The translations under genes and the position numbers were made by a program. Below, one piece after another: positions 45,156-53,834 of a stretch of 64,000 nt of DNA. The first letter of the stretch is position 1. Every line of letters starts with the position of its first letter. Source of the DNA: Salipiger sp. IMCC34102 (lineage in GTDB: Bacteria > Pseudomonadota > Alphaproteobacteria > Rhodobacterales > Rhodobacteraceae); assembly GCF_004145405.1 (NCBI RefSeq), contig NZ_SELQ01000005.1:124001-188000 (forward strand). Direction: 5' to 3'. The notes under the pieces are model-generated. The model had not been told where the DNA came from and made no database searches. It worked only from the letters and a program-made list of their open reading frames with translations.

Positions 45156-45857
45156 ATGGCAGACCGCAACGACCTGAGCATCTACGACACCCACGCCGAC
45201 CGCTGGTGGAGCGACGAGGTCCGCTGGATCCGCACGCTCAAGAACATGGTGCCGGGGCGGCTGTCGTTCTTCGACGATTTCATCGACTGGCAGGACAAGC
45301 AGGTGCTCGACGTGGGCTGCGCCGGAGGGTTCCTGGCCGAGGCACTCGACGCGCGCGGCGCGACCGTCACAGGCATCGACCCCGCCGAGGACGCGCTCCG
45401 CGCCGCCCGCGATCACGCCGAGCAGAACGGACGTGACATCCGCTACGACACCGGCGTCGGAGAGGACCTTCCCTACACCGACGCGATGTTCCACGCCGTG
45501 GCCTGCGTCGACGTGCTGGAGCATGTGACGGACGTGCAAGCGACCCTTCACGAGATCGCCCGCGTCCTCAAACCCGGCGGGTTGTTCTTCTACGACACGA
45601 TCAACCGCAATCCGGTCGCCCGGCTTGCCGCGATCACGATGGCCGAGGACGTGCTGAAGATCTTGCCCAAGGGCACCCACGACCCGGACATGTTCATCAA
45701 ACCCGCCGAACTGCACGCGATGATGCGGACCGCAGGTCTGGTACCGCTGAAAGAGACCGGGCTGGGACCGCGCGGCGTGACCCGCAGGCTCGACCCCAGC
45801 TTCGGCCGGGTGCCGACCAAGGCCGTGATCTACATGGGTGTCGCGCGCAAGGATTAG
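45156..45857 (+). CDS. UbiG-like SAM-dependent methyltransferase
   Basis: The 233-residue class I methyltransferase has motif I VLDVGCAGGFLAE and VDVLEHV. KPGGLFFYDTINR and PKGTHDPDMFIKP resemble UbiG, the ubiquinone O-methyltransferase. The N-terminal region (WWSDEVRWIRTLKNMVPGR) departs from typical UbiG (WWDPxGxFxxLHxxNPxR), so identity as UbiG is not firm. It is inside the fab cluster, between fabA and fabB. The ATG at 45156 is preferred over a TTG at 45147. Confidence 0.75.
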   Translation: MADRNDLSIYDTHADRWWSDEVRWIRTLKNMVPGRLSFFDDFIDWQDKQVLDVGCAGGFLAEALDARGATVTGIDPAEDALRAARDHAEQNGRDIRYDTGVGEDLPYTDAMFHAVACVDVLEHVTDVQATLHEIARVLKPGGLFFYDTINRNPVARLAAITMAEDVLKILPKGTHDPDMFIKPAELHAMMRTAGLVPLKETGLGPRGVTRRLDPSFGRVPTKAVIYMGVARKD

Positions 45858-45923
45858 CCTTTCGCCTTGCCGATCCGCGCCCCCGTCCACTAGACAGGGA
45901 TCAATTCACCGAGAGGAGCGTCC

Positions 45924-47153
45924 ATGCGTCGTGTCGTCATCACCGGGCTGGGAATCGTCTCGCCCATCGGAAACAATGCGCAGGAGGTGCTGGACAGCCT
46001 CAAGGCCGGACGCTCCGGGATCGAAGCCAGCGCCGAGATGGCCGAACACGGCTTCCGCAGCCAGGTCGCGGGCACCCTGAAGCTGGACGTGGCCGATCAC
46101 GTGGACAAGCGGACGCTGCGGTTCATGGGCCCCGGGGCCGCCTACGCGCATATCGCCATGACCCAGGCGATCGCGGACGCGGGCCTGTCGGAGGCGCAGG
46201 TGGTCGACCCGATGACCGGCGTGATCGCGGGTTCCGGCGGGCCGTCGACCTCTGCCATGTTCTCCGCGCACCAGACGGTCCTGAAGACCGGCGGCACCAA
46301 GCGGATCGGGCCCTTCGCCGTGCCCAAGACGATGTCCTCCACGGTCAGCGCCAACCTTGCCACGGCGTTCCAGATCAAGGGGATGAACTTCTCGATCACC
46401 TCCGCCTGCTCGACCTCGCTGCACTGCATCGGCATGGCGGCGCAGCAGGTGGCGCTTGGGGCGCAGGACATCATGTTCGCGGGCGGTGGAGAGGAGCTGG
46501 ACTGGACGCTGTCCTGCCTCTTCGACGCGATGGGCGCGATGAGCAGCAAGTACAACGACACGCCGGAACGTGCCAGCCGCGCCTTCGATGCGAACCGCGA
46601 CGGGTTCGTGATCGCGGGGGGCGGCGCGATGGTGGTGCTGGAAACGCTCGATGCAGCCCAGGCCCGCGGTGCGAAGATCTACGCCGAGGTCACGGGCTTC
46701 GCCGCGACCTCCGACGGGGCGGACATGGTGGCACCGTCAGGCGAAGGAGGAGAACGCGCCATGCGCGGCGCGCTCAAGACCCTGCCCGATGGTCGCAAGG
46801 TGTCCTACATCAACGCCCACGGGACCAGCACCCCCGTCGGCGACGTGGGCGAGATCGAGGCCGTCCGCCGGGTCTTCGGTGAGGGCAGCACGCCGCCCGT
46901 CAGTTCCACGAAGTCGATGACCGGCCACAGCCAGGGCGCCACGGGCGCACAGGAAACCGTCTACTGCCTGCTGATGCTGCAGGACGATTTCATCGCCCCT
47001 TCGATCAACGTCGAAACGCTCGATCCCGCGCTGAAGCCCGAGGAGATCGCCACCGCCCGCGTCGAGGCCGCGGGACTCGACACGGTGATGACGAACTCCT
47101 TCGGGTTCGGCGGCACCAACGGGTCGATGCTGCTTTCGAAACTGGGAAACTGA
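45924..47153 (+). CDS. fabB: 3-oxoacyl-ACP synthase I
   Basis: The 409-residue condensing enzyme elongates cis-3-decenoyl-ACP. Its Cys-His-His triad is Cys162 (TSACSTSLHCIG), His299 (NAHGTSTPVGD) and His335 (GHSQGATG). It has the N-terminal VVITGLGIVSPIG. fabI follows 2 bases after its stop, and gagagg lies upstream of the ATG. With fabA it forms the classical anaerobic unsaturated fatty acid route. Confidence 0.95.
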   Translation: MRRVVITGLGIVSPIGNNAQEVLDSLKAGRSGIEASAEMAEHGFRSQVAGTLKLDVADHVDKRTLRFMGPGAAYAHIAMTQAIADAGLSEAQVVDPMTGVIAGSGGPSTSAMFSAHQTVLKTGGTKRIGPFAVPKTMSSTVSANLATAFQIKGMNFSITSACSTSLHCIGMAAQQVALGAQDIMFAGGGEELDWTLSCLFDAMGAMSSKYNDTPERASRAFDANRDGFVIAGGGAMVVLETLDAAQARGAKIYAEVTGFAATSDGADMVAPSGEGGERAMRGALKTLPDGRKVSYINAHGTSTPVGDVGEIEAVRRVFGEGSTPPVSSTKSMTGHSQGATGAQETVYCLLMLQDDFIAPSINVETLDPALKPEEIATARVEAAGLDTVMTNSFGFGGTNGSMLLSKLGN

Positions 47154-47155
47154 CG

Positions 47156-47941
47156 ATGATTACGATGCAGGGAAAACGCGGGCTTATCATGGGGGTGGCC
47201 AACGACCGCTCCATCGCCTGGGGGATCGCCAAGGCGATGGCGGAGGCCGGGGCGGAACTGGCCTTCACCTACCAAGGCGAGGCTTTCGGCAAACGGCTGG
47301 AACCCCTGGCCCAGAGCGTCGGCTCGGACCTGATGGTGGACGTGGACGTGAACGACGACGCCTCCATGGACGCGGCTTTCCAGATGCTGAAGGACCGCTG
47401 GGGCACGATCGACTTCGTGGTCCATGCCATCGCCTATTCCGACAAGTCGGAACTGGCGGGGCGGTTCATCAATACCACCCGGGCGAATTTCAAGAACTCG
47501 CTCACGATCAGCTGCTATTCGTTCATCGACGTGGCCAAGCGCGCGTCGGAACTGATGCCGGAGGGGGGCACGCTGCTCACTCTGACCTACCAGGGCAGCA
47601 ACAAGGTAACGCCATACTACAACGTGATGGGGGTGGCGAAGGCCGCACTCGAGTCCGCCGTGCGGTATCTGGCGAACGATCTCGGCCCGCAGGGCATCCG
47701 CGTGAACGCCCTTTCGCCGGGGCCGATGAAGACGCTCGCGGGCAGTGCCATCGCGGGCGCGCGCAAGACCTTCAAGCATACCGCGAGCAATGCGCCGATG
47801 CGCGAAAACGCGACGCTCGACGCGGTCGGCGGCACGGCGGTCTACCTTGCCTCCGACGCGGGCGCCTACACGACCGGCGAGATCCTGCACATCGATGGCG
47901 GTTTCCACATCCTCGGCATGCCGCAGCCCGATCAGCTGTGA
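47156..47941 (+). CDS. fabI: Enoyl-ACP reductase (NADH)
   Basis: The 261-residue divergent SDR has the FabI-type Tyr-x6-Lys (Tyr155, Lys162 in YYNVMGVAK). IMGVANDRSIAWGIA is the cofactor motif and ALSPGPMKTLA the loop that closes on the substrate. It reduces trans-2-enoyl-ACP. It starts 2 bases after fabB, so it is in the same transcript. FabI is the target of triclosan-type inhibitors. Confidence 0.95.
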   Translation: MITMQGKRGLIMGVANDRSIAWGIAKAMAEAGAELAFTYQGEAFGKRLEPLAQSVGSDLMVDVDVNDDASMDAAFQMLKDRWGTIDFVVHAIAYSDKSELAGRFINTTRANFKNSLTISCYSFIDVAKRASELMPEGGTLLTLTYQGSNKVTPYYNVMGVAKAALESAVRYLANDLGPQGIRVNALSPGPMKTLAGSAIAGARKTFKHTASNAPMRENATLDAVGGTAVYLASDAGAYTTGEILHIDGGFHILGMPQPDQL

Positions 47942-48034
47942 CGAAGGCCGCCGTGGGGGGCCGTTCCGCAATCTCGGGCGCGCGCATCGAAGCGCGATCC
48001 CCCTGCTTCTTCTGGCCGGAAATATCCCGGGGGT

Positions 48035-48084
48035 CTGGGGGCAGAGCCCCCAGGACGGGGTGGGCGGGCGGGCCCGCCCACCCC
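48035..48084. terminator. Two adjacent GC-rich hairpins between convergent fabI and FKBP genes
   Basis: CTGGGGGC aga GCCCCCAG (48035-48053) and GGGGTGGGCGGG cggg CCCGCCCACCCC (48057-48084) are perfect stems of 8 and 12 bp. They lie after ggaaatatcccgggg (48019-48033), and this combination resembles a repeat seen after genes in Rhodobacteraceae. They probably stop transcription from both sides. Confidence 0.6.
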
Positions 48085-48106
48085 CTTCATGTTACGCCGC
48101 GCGGGC

Positions 48107-48541
48107 TCAGGCGGATTTGACCTCGACCATGGTCACATCGAAGGTCAGGTCCTTGCCGGCCAGCGGGTGATTGGCGTCCAGCGTCACCGTGTCCTCGTTT
48201 ACGGAAGCGACCGTCACGGGGACGACCTGGCCCTGCGGCGTCTGCATCTGCAGTTGCAGGCCTTCCTCCAGCGTGATCTCGGCGGGGATATCGCTGCGCG
48301 GCACGTCTTGGCGCGCCTCGGCGTTGACCGGGCCGTAGGCTTCGTCGACGGGGATGTTCACCGTCTTGGCCTCGCCCTCGGCCATGCCGGGGATGGCATT
48401 GTCGAGGCCGGGGATGATCTGTCCGGATCCCACGGTGAATTCCAGCGGGTCACGGCCTTCGGAGCTGTCGAACACGGTGCCGTCCTGAAGGGTGCCCGTG
48501 TAGTGGATGCGGACGGTGTCGCCCTGTTTTGCTTCGGTCAT
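48107..48541 (-). CDS. FKBP-type peptidyl-prolyl isomerase (SlyD-like)
   Basis: The 144-residue protein has GDTVRIHYTGTLQDGTVFDSS and the FKBP core split by an insert-in-flap domain (about 65-125), as in SlyD-type FKBPs: PVDEAYGPVN and NHPLAGKDLTFDV. There is no signal peptide, so it should be cytosolic and assist folding of Pro-containing proteins. SlyD's C-terminal histidine tail is missing. It faces away from the alpha/beta hydrolase gene. Confidence 0.9.
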   Translation of the reverse strand: MTEAKQGDTVRIHYTGTLQDGTVFDSSEGRDPLEFTVGSGQIIPGLDNAIPGMAEGEAKTVNIPVDEAYGPVNAEARQDVPRSDIPAEITLEEGLQLQMQTPQGQVVPVTVASVNEDTVTLDANHPLAGKDLTFDVTMVEVKSA

Positions 48542-48658
48542 GTCTATGTCCTTTCTTGCGAATCGCGTCGTGCCTATCGGGGACACCCGCGGGATGCAAA
48601 CCGCTTTGCCCTTGGCGGGGGACCGTGCCACAGTCGCACGAAACCGCGAGGAGGCCGC

Positions 48659-49474
48659 ATGCCACAGATCACCGCCGCCGACGGCACGCCGCTTTACTAC
48701 GAAGAGAAAGGCAGTGGCACGCCGGTCCTCGCCCTGCCCGGCCTGACGCGCAACACCACCGATTTCGACCACGTCGCACCGCATCTGGACTGCCGCCTGA
48801 TCCGGGTGGACTACCGCGGGCGCGGCCAGTCGGGGTGGGCCGATCCCGCCACCTACACCGTTCCGGACGAGACCCGCGACGTGCTGGCGGTCATGGATCA
48901 CCTGGGGCTCGAGAAGGCCGCCTGCATCGGCACCTCCCGCGGGGGGATGATCGCAATGTTCCTCGCAGCGACCGCCAAGGACCGGCTGCTGGGCGTGGCG
49001 CTCAACGATATCGGGCCGGAGCTGGACGAAGGCGGGCTGAACCTGATCCGTGCCTACGTGGGCAAGCGTCCGGCGCAGAAGACCTACGACGAGGCCGCCG
49101 CCACCCGCGCCACGCTCATGACGCAGTTCCCCGGCGTGCCGATGGACCGCTGGCGCGCCGAGGTGGAGCAGCACTACGCCCAGACCGACGACGGTCTGGC
49201 GCTGCGCTACGATCCCGCGCTCTCCTCTGCCTTGGGCGACGGCTCGGAGCCGAGCGCCGACCTCTGGCCGCTCTTCGACGCGCTGGCTGGACTGCCGCTG
49301 GCGATGATCCGGGGCGCGAACTCCGACTTGCTGACGCAGGAGACCTTCGAAGAGATGCAGCGCCGCCGCCCAGACGCCATCGCGGCCGAAGTTCCCGATC
49401 GCGGCCACGTCCCCTTCCTCGACGAGCCGGAATCGCTCGCCGCCCTGCACGACTGGCTGGAGCAGATCCGATGA
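48659..49474 (+). CDS. Alpha/beta hydrolase
   Basis: The 271-residue alpha/beta hydrolase has LIRVDYRGRGQSG, the nucleophile elbow IGTSRGGMIAM (Ser), and a late RGHVPFLDEP (His). gaggagg sits just upstream of the ATG at 48659. The substrate is unknown. Its stop overlaps the ATG of the PLP dehydratase gene, so they are coupled, forming the start of the catabolic-looking run. Confidence 0.85.
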   Translation: MPQITAADGTPLYYEEKGSGTPVLALPGLTRNTTDFDHVAPHLDCRLIRVDYRGRGQSGWADPATYTVPDETRDVLAVMDHLGLEKAACIGTSRGGMIAMFLAATAKDRLLGVALNDIGPELDEGGLNLIRAYVGKRPAQKTYDEAAATRATLMTQFPGVPMDRWRAEVEQHYAQTDDGLALRYDPALSSALGDGSEPSADLWPLFDALAGLPLAMIRGANSDLLTQETFEEMQRRRPDAIAAEVPDRGHVPFLDEPESLAALHDWLEQIR

Positions 49475-50430
49475 ACATAGAGATGATCCGTGCCGCGGCA
49501 GACAGGCTCGACGGCCGCGCCCGCGTGACGCCCCTGCTGTCCTCGCCCTTCCTCGACGATCTGGCCGGGCGGCGGGTGCTGGTGAAGGCCGAATGCCTGC
49601 AGCATACCGGCAGCTTCAAGTTCCGCGGGGCCTGGTCGGCGCTCTCGGCCATGGATGGGGCGACACGCGCCAACGGCGTCTTCGCCTATTCCTCCGGCAA
49701 TCACGCGCAAGGCGTGGCACTGGCCGCCCGATTGCACAGCGTACCCGCGGTGATCCTGATGCCCTCCGACGCGCCTGCGGTGAAGATCGCCAACACCCGT
49801 GCCCTCGGGGCCGAGGTCGTGGTCTACGACCGCGCCACCGAAAGCCGGGAGGAGATCGGCACAGCCCTCGCCGCCGAGCGCGGCCTCACCCTGGTGCGCC
49901 CCTACGACGAGCCGCTCGTGATCGCGGGCCAGGGCACCGCGGGGCTGGAAATCGCGGCCCAGGCGCGCGCGCTCGGCGTGAGTGAAGCGGAAGTGCTGGT
50001 CTGTTGCGGCGGCGGGGGTCTGACCGCTGGCGTCGCCCTGGCGCTGGAGGCCGAGGCGCCGCGGATGCGGGTCCATCCCTGCGAGCCGCAGGGCTTCGAC
50101 GACACGGCCCGCAGCCTCGACGCGGGAGAGATCCGCAGCAACCCCAGCCCGTCCGGTTCGATCTGCGACGCCATCGTGACACCCGCCCCGGGCGAGCTGA
50201 CCTTTCCGATCCTCAAGCGGTTGTGCGGGCCCGGCTACGTCGTCGGCGACGACGATGCCCTGCGCGCTATGGCCCAGGCCTTCCAGCGTCTGCGCATCGT
50301 GACCGAACCGGGTGGCGCCGTGGCGCTGGCCGCGGCCCTGACCCGGTCGAAGGCAGACACCGTCATCGCCATCGCCACCGGCGGCAACGTCGATCCGACC
50401 CTATTTACCCGCGCCTTGGAGACCTTGTGA
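49471..50430 (+). CDS. PLP-dependent threonine/serine dehydratase-like enzyme
   Basis: The 319-residue fold type II PLP enzyme has the Schiff-base Lys50 in HTGSFKFRGA, the YSSGNHAQGVA loop and the glycine-rich phosphate-binding CCGGGGLTAG. It is like the catabolic serine/threonine dehydratases and serine racemases, and lacks the ACT regulatory domain of IlvA. It would yield 2-oxobutanoate or pyruvate plus ammonia. It starts in an ATGA overlap and ends overlapping the next ATG. Confidence 0.88.
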   Translation: MNIEMIRAAADRLDGRARVTPLLSSPFLDDLAGRRVLVKAECLQHTGSFKFRGAWSALSAMDGATRANGVFAYSSGNHAQGVALAARLHSVPAVILMPSDAPAVKIANTRALGAEVVVYDRATESREEIGTALAAERGLTLVRPYDEPLVIAGQGTAGLEIAAQARALGVSEAEVLVCCGGGGLTAGVALALEAEAPRMRVHPCEPQGFDDTARSLDAGEIRSNPSPSGSICDAIVTPAPGELTFPILKRLCGPGYVVGDDDALRAMAQAFQRLRIVTEPGGAVALAAALTRSKADTVIAIATGGNVDPTLFTRALETL

Positions 50431-51215
50431 TGTTCATCGATAACAACGGCGTCCGCCTGAACCTGCGCGAGGACGGCGACCCAAGCGGTCCGGCGGTCGT
50501 CTTCGCCAATTCGCTGGGCACCGATCTGCACCTGTGGGACCCGATCATGGACCTGCTGCCCGCGGGGCCGCGCTACATCCGCTGGGACAAGCGAGGGCAC
50601 GGTGCCTCCGACGTGCCCAAGGGGCCCTACACGATGGGTCAGCTCGTCTCCGACGCCGAAGCGGTCTGCGACGCGCTGGAGGTGCGCGACTGCGTCTTCG
50701 TCGGCCTCTCGGTCGGCGGGATGATCGCGCAGGGCCTGGCCGCCAAGCGGCTGGACATCGTGCGGGCGTTGGTGCTGTCGAACACCGGCGCGCGGATCGG
50801 CACCCGCGCGCTGTGGGAGGACCGGATCGCTGCGGTGAAGTCCCGCGGGATGGAGCCGCTCGCCGACGGCATCATGGAACGCTGGTTCACCGATGCCTTT
50901 CGCACCTCCGACGCCGTGGCACCTTGGCGCGAGATGGTCGCAAGCCAGAGTGCCGAAGGCTACGCCGGCGTCTGTGCCGCCATCGCGGGGACCGATTTCA
51001 TCACGCCCACCAGCGGCTTGCGGCTGCCGACACTCGGGATCGCGGGCTCCGACGACAAGGCGACCCCGGCCGATCTGGTACGCGAGACGACGGACCTCAT
51101 CCCCGGCGCGCAGTTCACGGTGATCCGCCGCGCGGGGCACCTGCCTTGCGTCGAACAGCCAAAGGAGTACGCCCGCACCTTGAGCGACTTCCTGGCCCGG
51201 ACCGGCACGATCTGA
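50430..51215 (+). CDS. 3-oxoadipate enol-lactonase-like alpha/beta hydrolase
   Basis: The 261-residue protein resembles PcaD. The nucleophile elbow is VGLSVGGMIAQ (Ser) and the catalytic His is in RRAGHLPCVEQP. It would open a muconolactone-type lactone, but no other beta-ketoadipate pathway genes are in the window, so the pcaD name is not assigned. The ATG overlaps the last base of the dehydratase stop (TGATG), so the three genes are coupled. Confidence 0.78.
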   Translation: MFIDNNGVRLNLREDGDPSGPAVVFANSLGTDLHLWDPIMDLLPAGPRYIRWDKRGHGASDVPKGPYTMGQLVSDAEAVCDALEVRDCVFVGLSVGGMIAQGLAAKRLDIVRALVLSNTGARIGTRALWEDRIAAVKSRGMEPLADGIMERWFTDAFRTSDAVAPWREMVASQSAEGYAGVCAAIAGTDFITPTSGLRLPTLGIAGSDDKATPADLVRETTDLIPGAQFTVIRRAGHLPCVEQPKEYARTLSDFLARTGTI

Positions 51216-51334
51216 GGCCGTCTCGCCGCGTCGGCCGCCCCTGCGTCCGGCTAACCGCGCCGTTTCACCCAGGCGCGGCATCGACCTGACGCGCCATCGT
51301 CCCCGTTTCATCCCGTCCTGCTTACGGAGCTCCC

Positions 51335-52420
51335 ATGACCACCGCCATCAAAGCCGCCGTCTGCCATGACTTCGCCCAGCCCCTCTCGGTCGAGACCGTC
51401 CACATCCGCCCGCCCGGCGCCGGAGAGGTCGAGGTCAAGCTGAAGGCCTGCGCGATCTGTCACTCCGACATCTCCTACGCCGAAGGCGCCTGGGGCGGCC
51501 AGCTTCCGGCCATCTACGGCCACGAGGCGGCGGGAGAGATCACCGCGATGGGCGACGGCGTGCGCGGGCTGGCCTTGGGCGACACGGTGGTCGTCACGCT
51601 GATCCGTGCCTGCGGGTCCTGTGCGACCTGCGGATCGGGGCAGCCCACGCTCTGCGCCACGCCGCCCGCGTTCAACACGCCGCTCGCCACGCAGGACGGC
51701 GCGCCCATCGTGCAGGCGATGAACGCGGGCGCCTTCGCCGAACGGGTGGTGGTCGACCCCAGCCAATGCGTGAAACTGCCCGTGGACATGGACCCCGTCG
51801 CGGCCTCTCTCCTGGCGTGCGGGGTCATCACCGGCGTCGGCGCGGTGGTGAACGCGGCCAACCTGCGCGCGGGTCAGGACGTGGTGGTGATCGGCGCGGG
51901 CGGCGTCGGCCTCAACGCGATCCAGGGGGCGCGGATCGCCGGCGCGCGCCGCATCGTGGCCGTCGACATGAGCGAGGAGAAGCTGGCCATCGCGCGCGAC
52001 TTCGGCGCCACGGACGGGGTTCTCGCAACCGAAGCCAAGCCTTGGCGCGCGGCCAAGGCCGCCATGGGTCGCGGCGCCGACGCCGTCATCGTGACGGTGG
52101 GCGCGATCCCCGCCTTCGACAGCGCGCCGCAGTACCTTGCGATGGGCGGTCAGGTCATCATGGTCGGCATGCCGCATTCGGGCGCCACCTCGACCTACGA
52201 GCCGGTGATGTTCGCGGCCACCTCGCAAGGGCTGAAGGGATCCAAGATGGGCGACGTGGTCATCGCGCGCGACATCCCCTGGATGGTGGACCTCTACGGC
52301 CAGGGCCGCTTGAAGCTGGACGAACTCGTCTCGAAGACCTGGCCGCTGAGCCAGATCAACGAGGCCATCGCCGATACCAAGACGGGATCCGCCAAGCGCA
52401 ACGTCATCGTCTTCGAATGA
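51335..52420 (+). CDS. Zinc-dependent alcohol dehydrogenase (class III-like)
   Basis: The 361-residue medium-chain dehydrogenase has catalytic zinc ligands Cys42 (ICHSD) and His63-Glu64 (YGHEAAG). The structural zinc lobe has four cysteines in CGSCATCGSGQPTLC, and the Rossmann motif is VIGAGGVGLNAIQGA. It is like the benzyl/aryl alcohol and formaldehyde dehydrogenase-like group. The substrate is unknown. It starts about 120 bases after the enol-lactonase-like gene. Confidence 0.88.
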   Translation: MTTAIKAAVCHDFAQPLSVETVHIRPPGAGEVEVKLKACAICHSDISYAEGAWGGQLPAIYGHEAAGEITAMGDGVRGLALGDTVVVTLIRACGSCATCGSGQPTLCATPPAFNTPLATQDGAPIVQAMNAGAFAERVVVDPSQCVKLPVDMDPVAASLLACGVITGVGAVVNAANLRAGQDVVVIGAGGVGLNAIQGARIAGARRIVAVDMSEEKLAIARDFGATDGVLATEAKPWRAAKAAMGRGADAVIVTVGAIPAFDSAPQYLAMGGQVIMVGMPHSGATSTYEPVMFAATSQGLKGSKMGDVVIARDIPWMVDLYGQGRLKLDELVSKTWPLSQINEAIADTKTGSAKRNVIVFE

Positions 52421-52564
52421 CCCGCCGAGGCCCCACCGAATGCGCGTGGGCGCGAGGCGCGGACGCCAGGCCCCGACCGCCTATCCCGCCGCAACCAGCG
52501 CAGCGCGTCAACAAGGCGCTCAACGTCCTCTTTCACCTGGCGAAATAAACTCACGGAGACCGGC

Positions 52565-53794
52565 ATGCAGCTGCGCGACCTCGACATCATCGTGACGGCC
52601 CCGCCCGCGCCGGGCTGGGGCGGGCGCTACTGGATCCTGGTGAAGCTGACCACCGACGACGGGATCACCGGCTGGGGCGAGTGCTACGCGGCTTCCGTGG
52701 GACCGCAGGCGATGCAGGCGGTGATCGCGGATGTCTTCGCGCGGCACATGGAGGGCGAAAACCCCGAGAATATCGACCTGATGTTCCGCCGCGCCTATTC
52801 CGCGGGGTTCACCCAGCGGCCCGACCTCACCGTGATGGGCGCCTTCTCGGGGCTGGAGATCGCCTGCTGGGACATCCTCGGCAAGGCGCGCGACCGGCCC
52901 GTGCATGCGTTGATCGGCGGGCGCACGAACGACCGCATCCGCGCCTATACCTACCTCTACCCGCAGCCGGGCCACGACCTTCCCGAGTTCTGGACCAGCC
53001 CCGAGATGGCCGCCGAATCCGCCTACGCCATGGTCGAGCGCGGCTACACGGCGGTGAAGTTCGACCCTGCCGGCCCCTACACGATCCGGGGCGGGCACAT
53101 GCCGTCGATGCCGGACATCTCGCTCTCCGTCGCCTTTTGCCGCGCGATCCGCGCCGCCGTGGGCGACCGCGCGGACCTGCTCTTCGGCACGCACGGGCAG
53201 TTCTCCAGCGCGGGCGCGATCCGGCTGGGCCGGGCCGTGGCCCCCTACGATCCGCTCTGGTTCGAGGAACCGGTTCCCCCCGACAACACCCACGAGATGT
53301 CCCGCGTCGCTGGGGCCACGGGCATCCCCGTGGCGACGGGAGAGCGGCTGACCACCCGCGCGGAATTCGCGCCCGTCCTGCGCACCGGGGCGGCCGCGAT
53401 CCTGCAGCCTGCGCTTGGCCGCTGCGGCGGGATCTGGGAGGCGCGCAAGATCGCCGTCCTGGCGGAAGCCTACAACGCGCAACTGGCGCCGCACCTTTAC
53501 GCGGGCCCCGTCGAATGGGCCGCCAACGTGCAACTGGCCGCCGCGATTCCCAACATCCTGATGGCCGAAACCATCGAGACGCCGTTCCATTTCGACCTCA
53601 TCAAGCACGGGTTGTCGGTCGAGAACGGCTACATCCCCGTCCCCACGGCCCCGGGCCTGGGGATCGAGGTGGACGAGGACCTGGCCCGCGCGCATCCCTA
53701 TACGGGCACGGGGCTGCACCTCGAGATGCAGGAGGATCCCATCGGCTATCACGGCGTGAACCTCTTCGAAGGCGGCGCCCCGCCCGTCGAGTGA
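52565..53794 (+). CDS. Enolase-superfamily (mandelate racemase/muconate lactonizing type) protein
   Basis: The 409-residue protein has the N-terminal capping domain (to about 130) and a modified barrel. GYTAVKFDPAG carries the base lysine. Later LWFEEPVPPDN and PVATGERLTTR supply Glu metal ligands. The first metal-ligand strand, usually like LMVDANGRW, reads LLFGTHGQF, so the Asp is replaced by Gly and the Asn by His. It should dehydrate or isomerise a sugar acid, but substrate and metal mode cannot be assigned. The ATG at 52565 has cggag upstream. Confidence 0.8.
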   Translation: MQLRDLDIIVTAPPAPGWGGRYWILVKLTTDDGITGWGECYAASVGPQAMQAVIADVFARHMEGENPENIDLMFRRAYSAGFTQRPDLTVMGAFSGLEIACWDILGKARDRPVHALIGGRTNDRIRAYTYLYPQPGHDLPEFWTSPEMAAESAYAMVERGYTAVKFDPAGPYTIRGGHMPSMPDISLSVAFCRAIRAAVGDRADLLFGTHGQFSSAGAIRLGRAVAPYDPLWFEEPVPPDNTHEMSRVAGATGIPVATGERLTTRAEFAPVLRTGAAAILQPALGRCGGIWEARKIAVLAEAYNAQLAPHLYAGPVEWAANVQLAAAIPNILMAETIETPFHFDLIKHGLSVENGYIPVPTAPGLGIEVDEDLARAHPYTGTGLHLEMQEDPIGYHGVNLFEGGAPPVE

Positions 53795-53834
53795 GCCCTT
53801 TCCAAAGCCCGCGCCCCGCGTCAGGATCGGCCCC

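Noticed and set aside
50430-51215. Naming the gene pcaD
   Set aside because: No other beta-ketoadipate genes are near and the fold is shared by many hydrolases.
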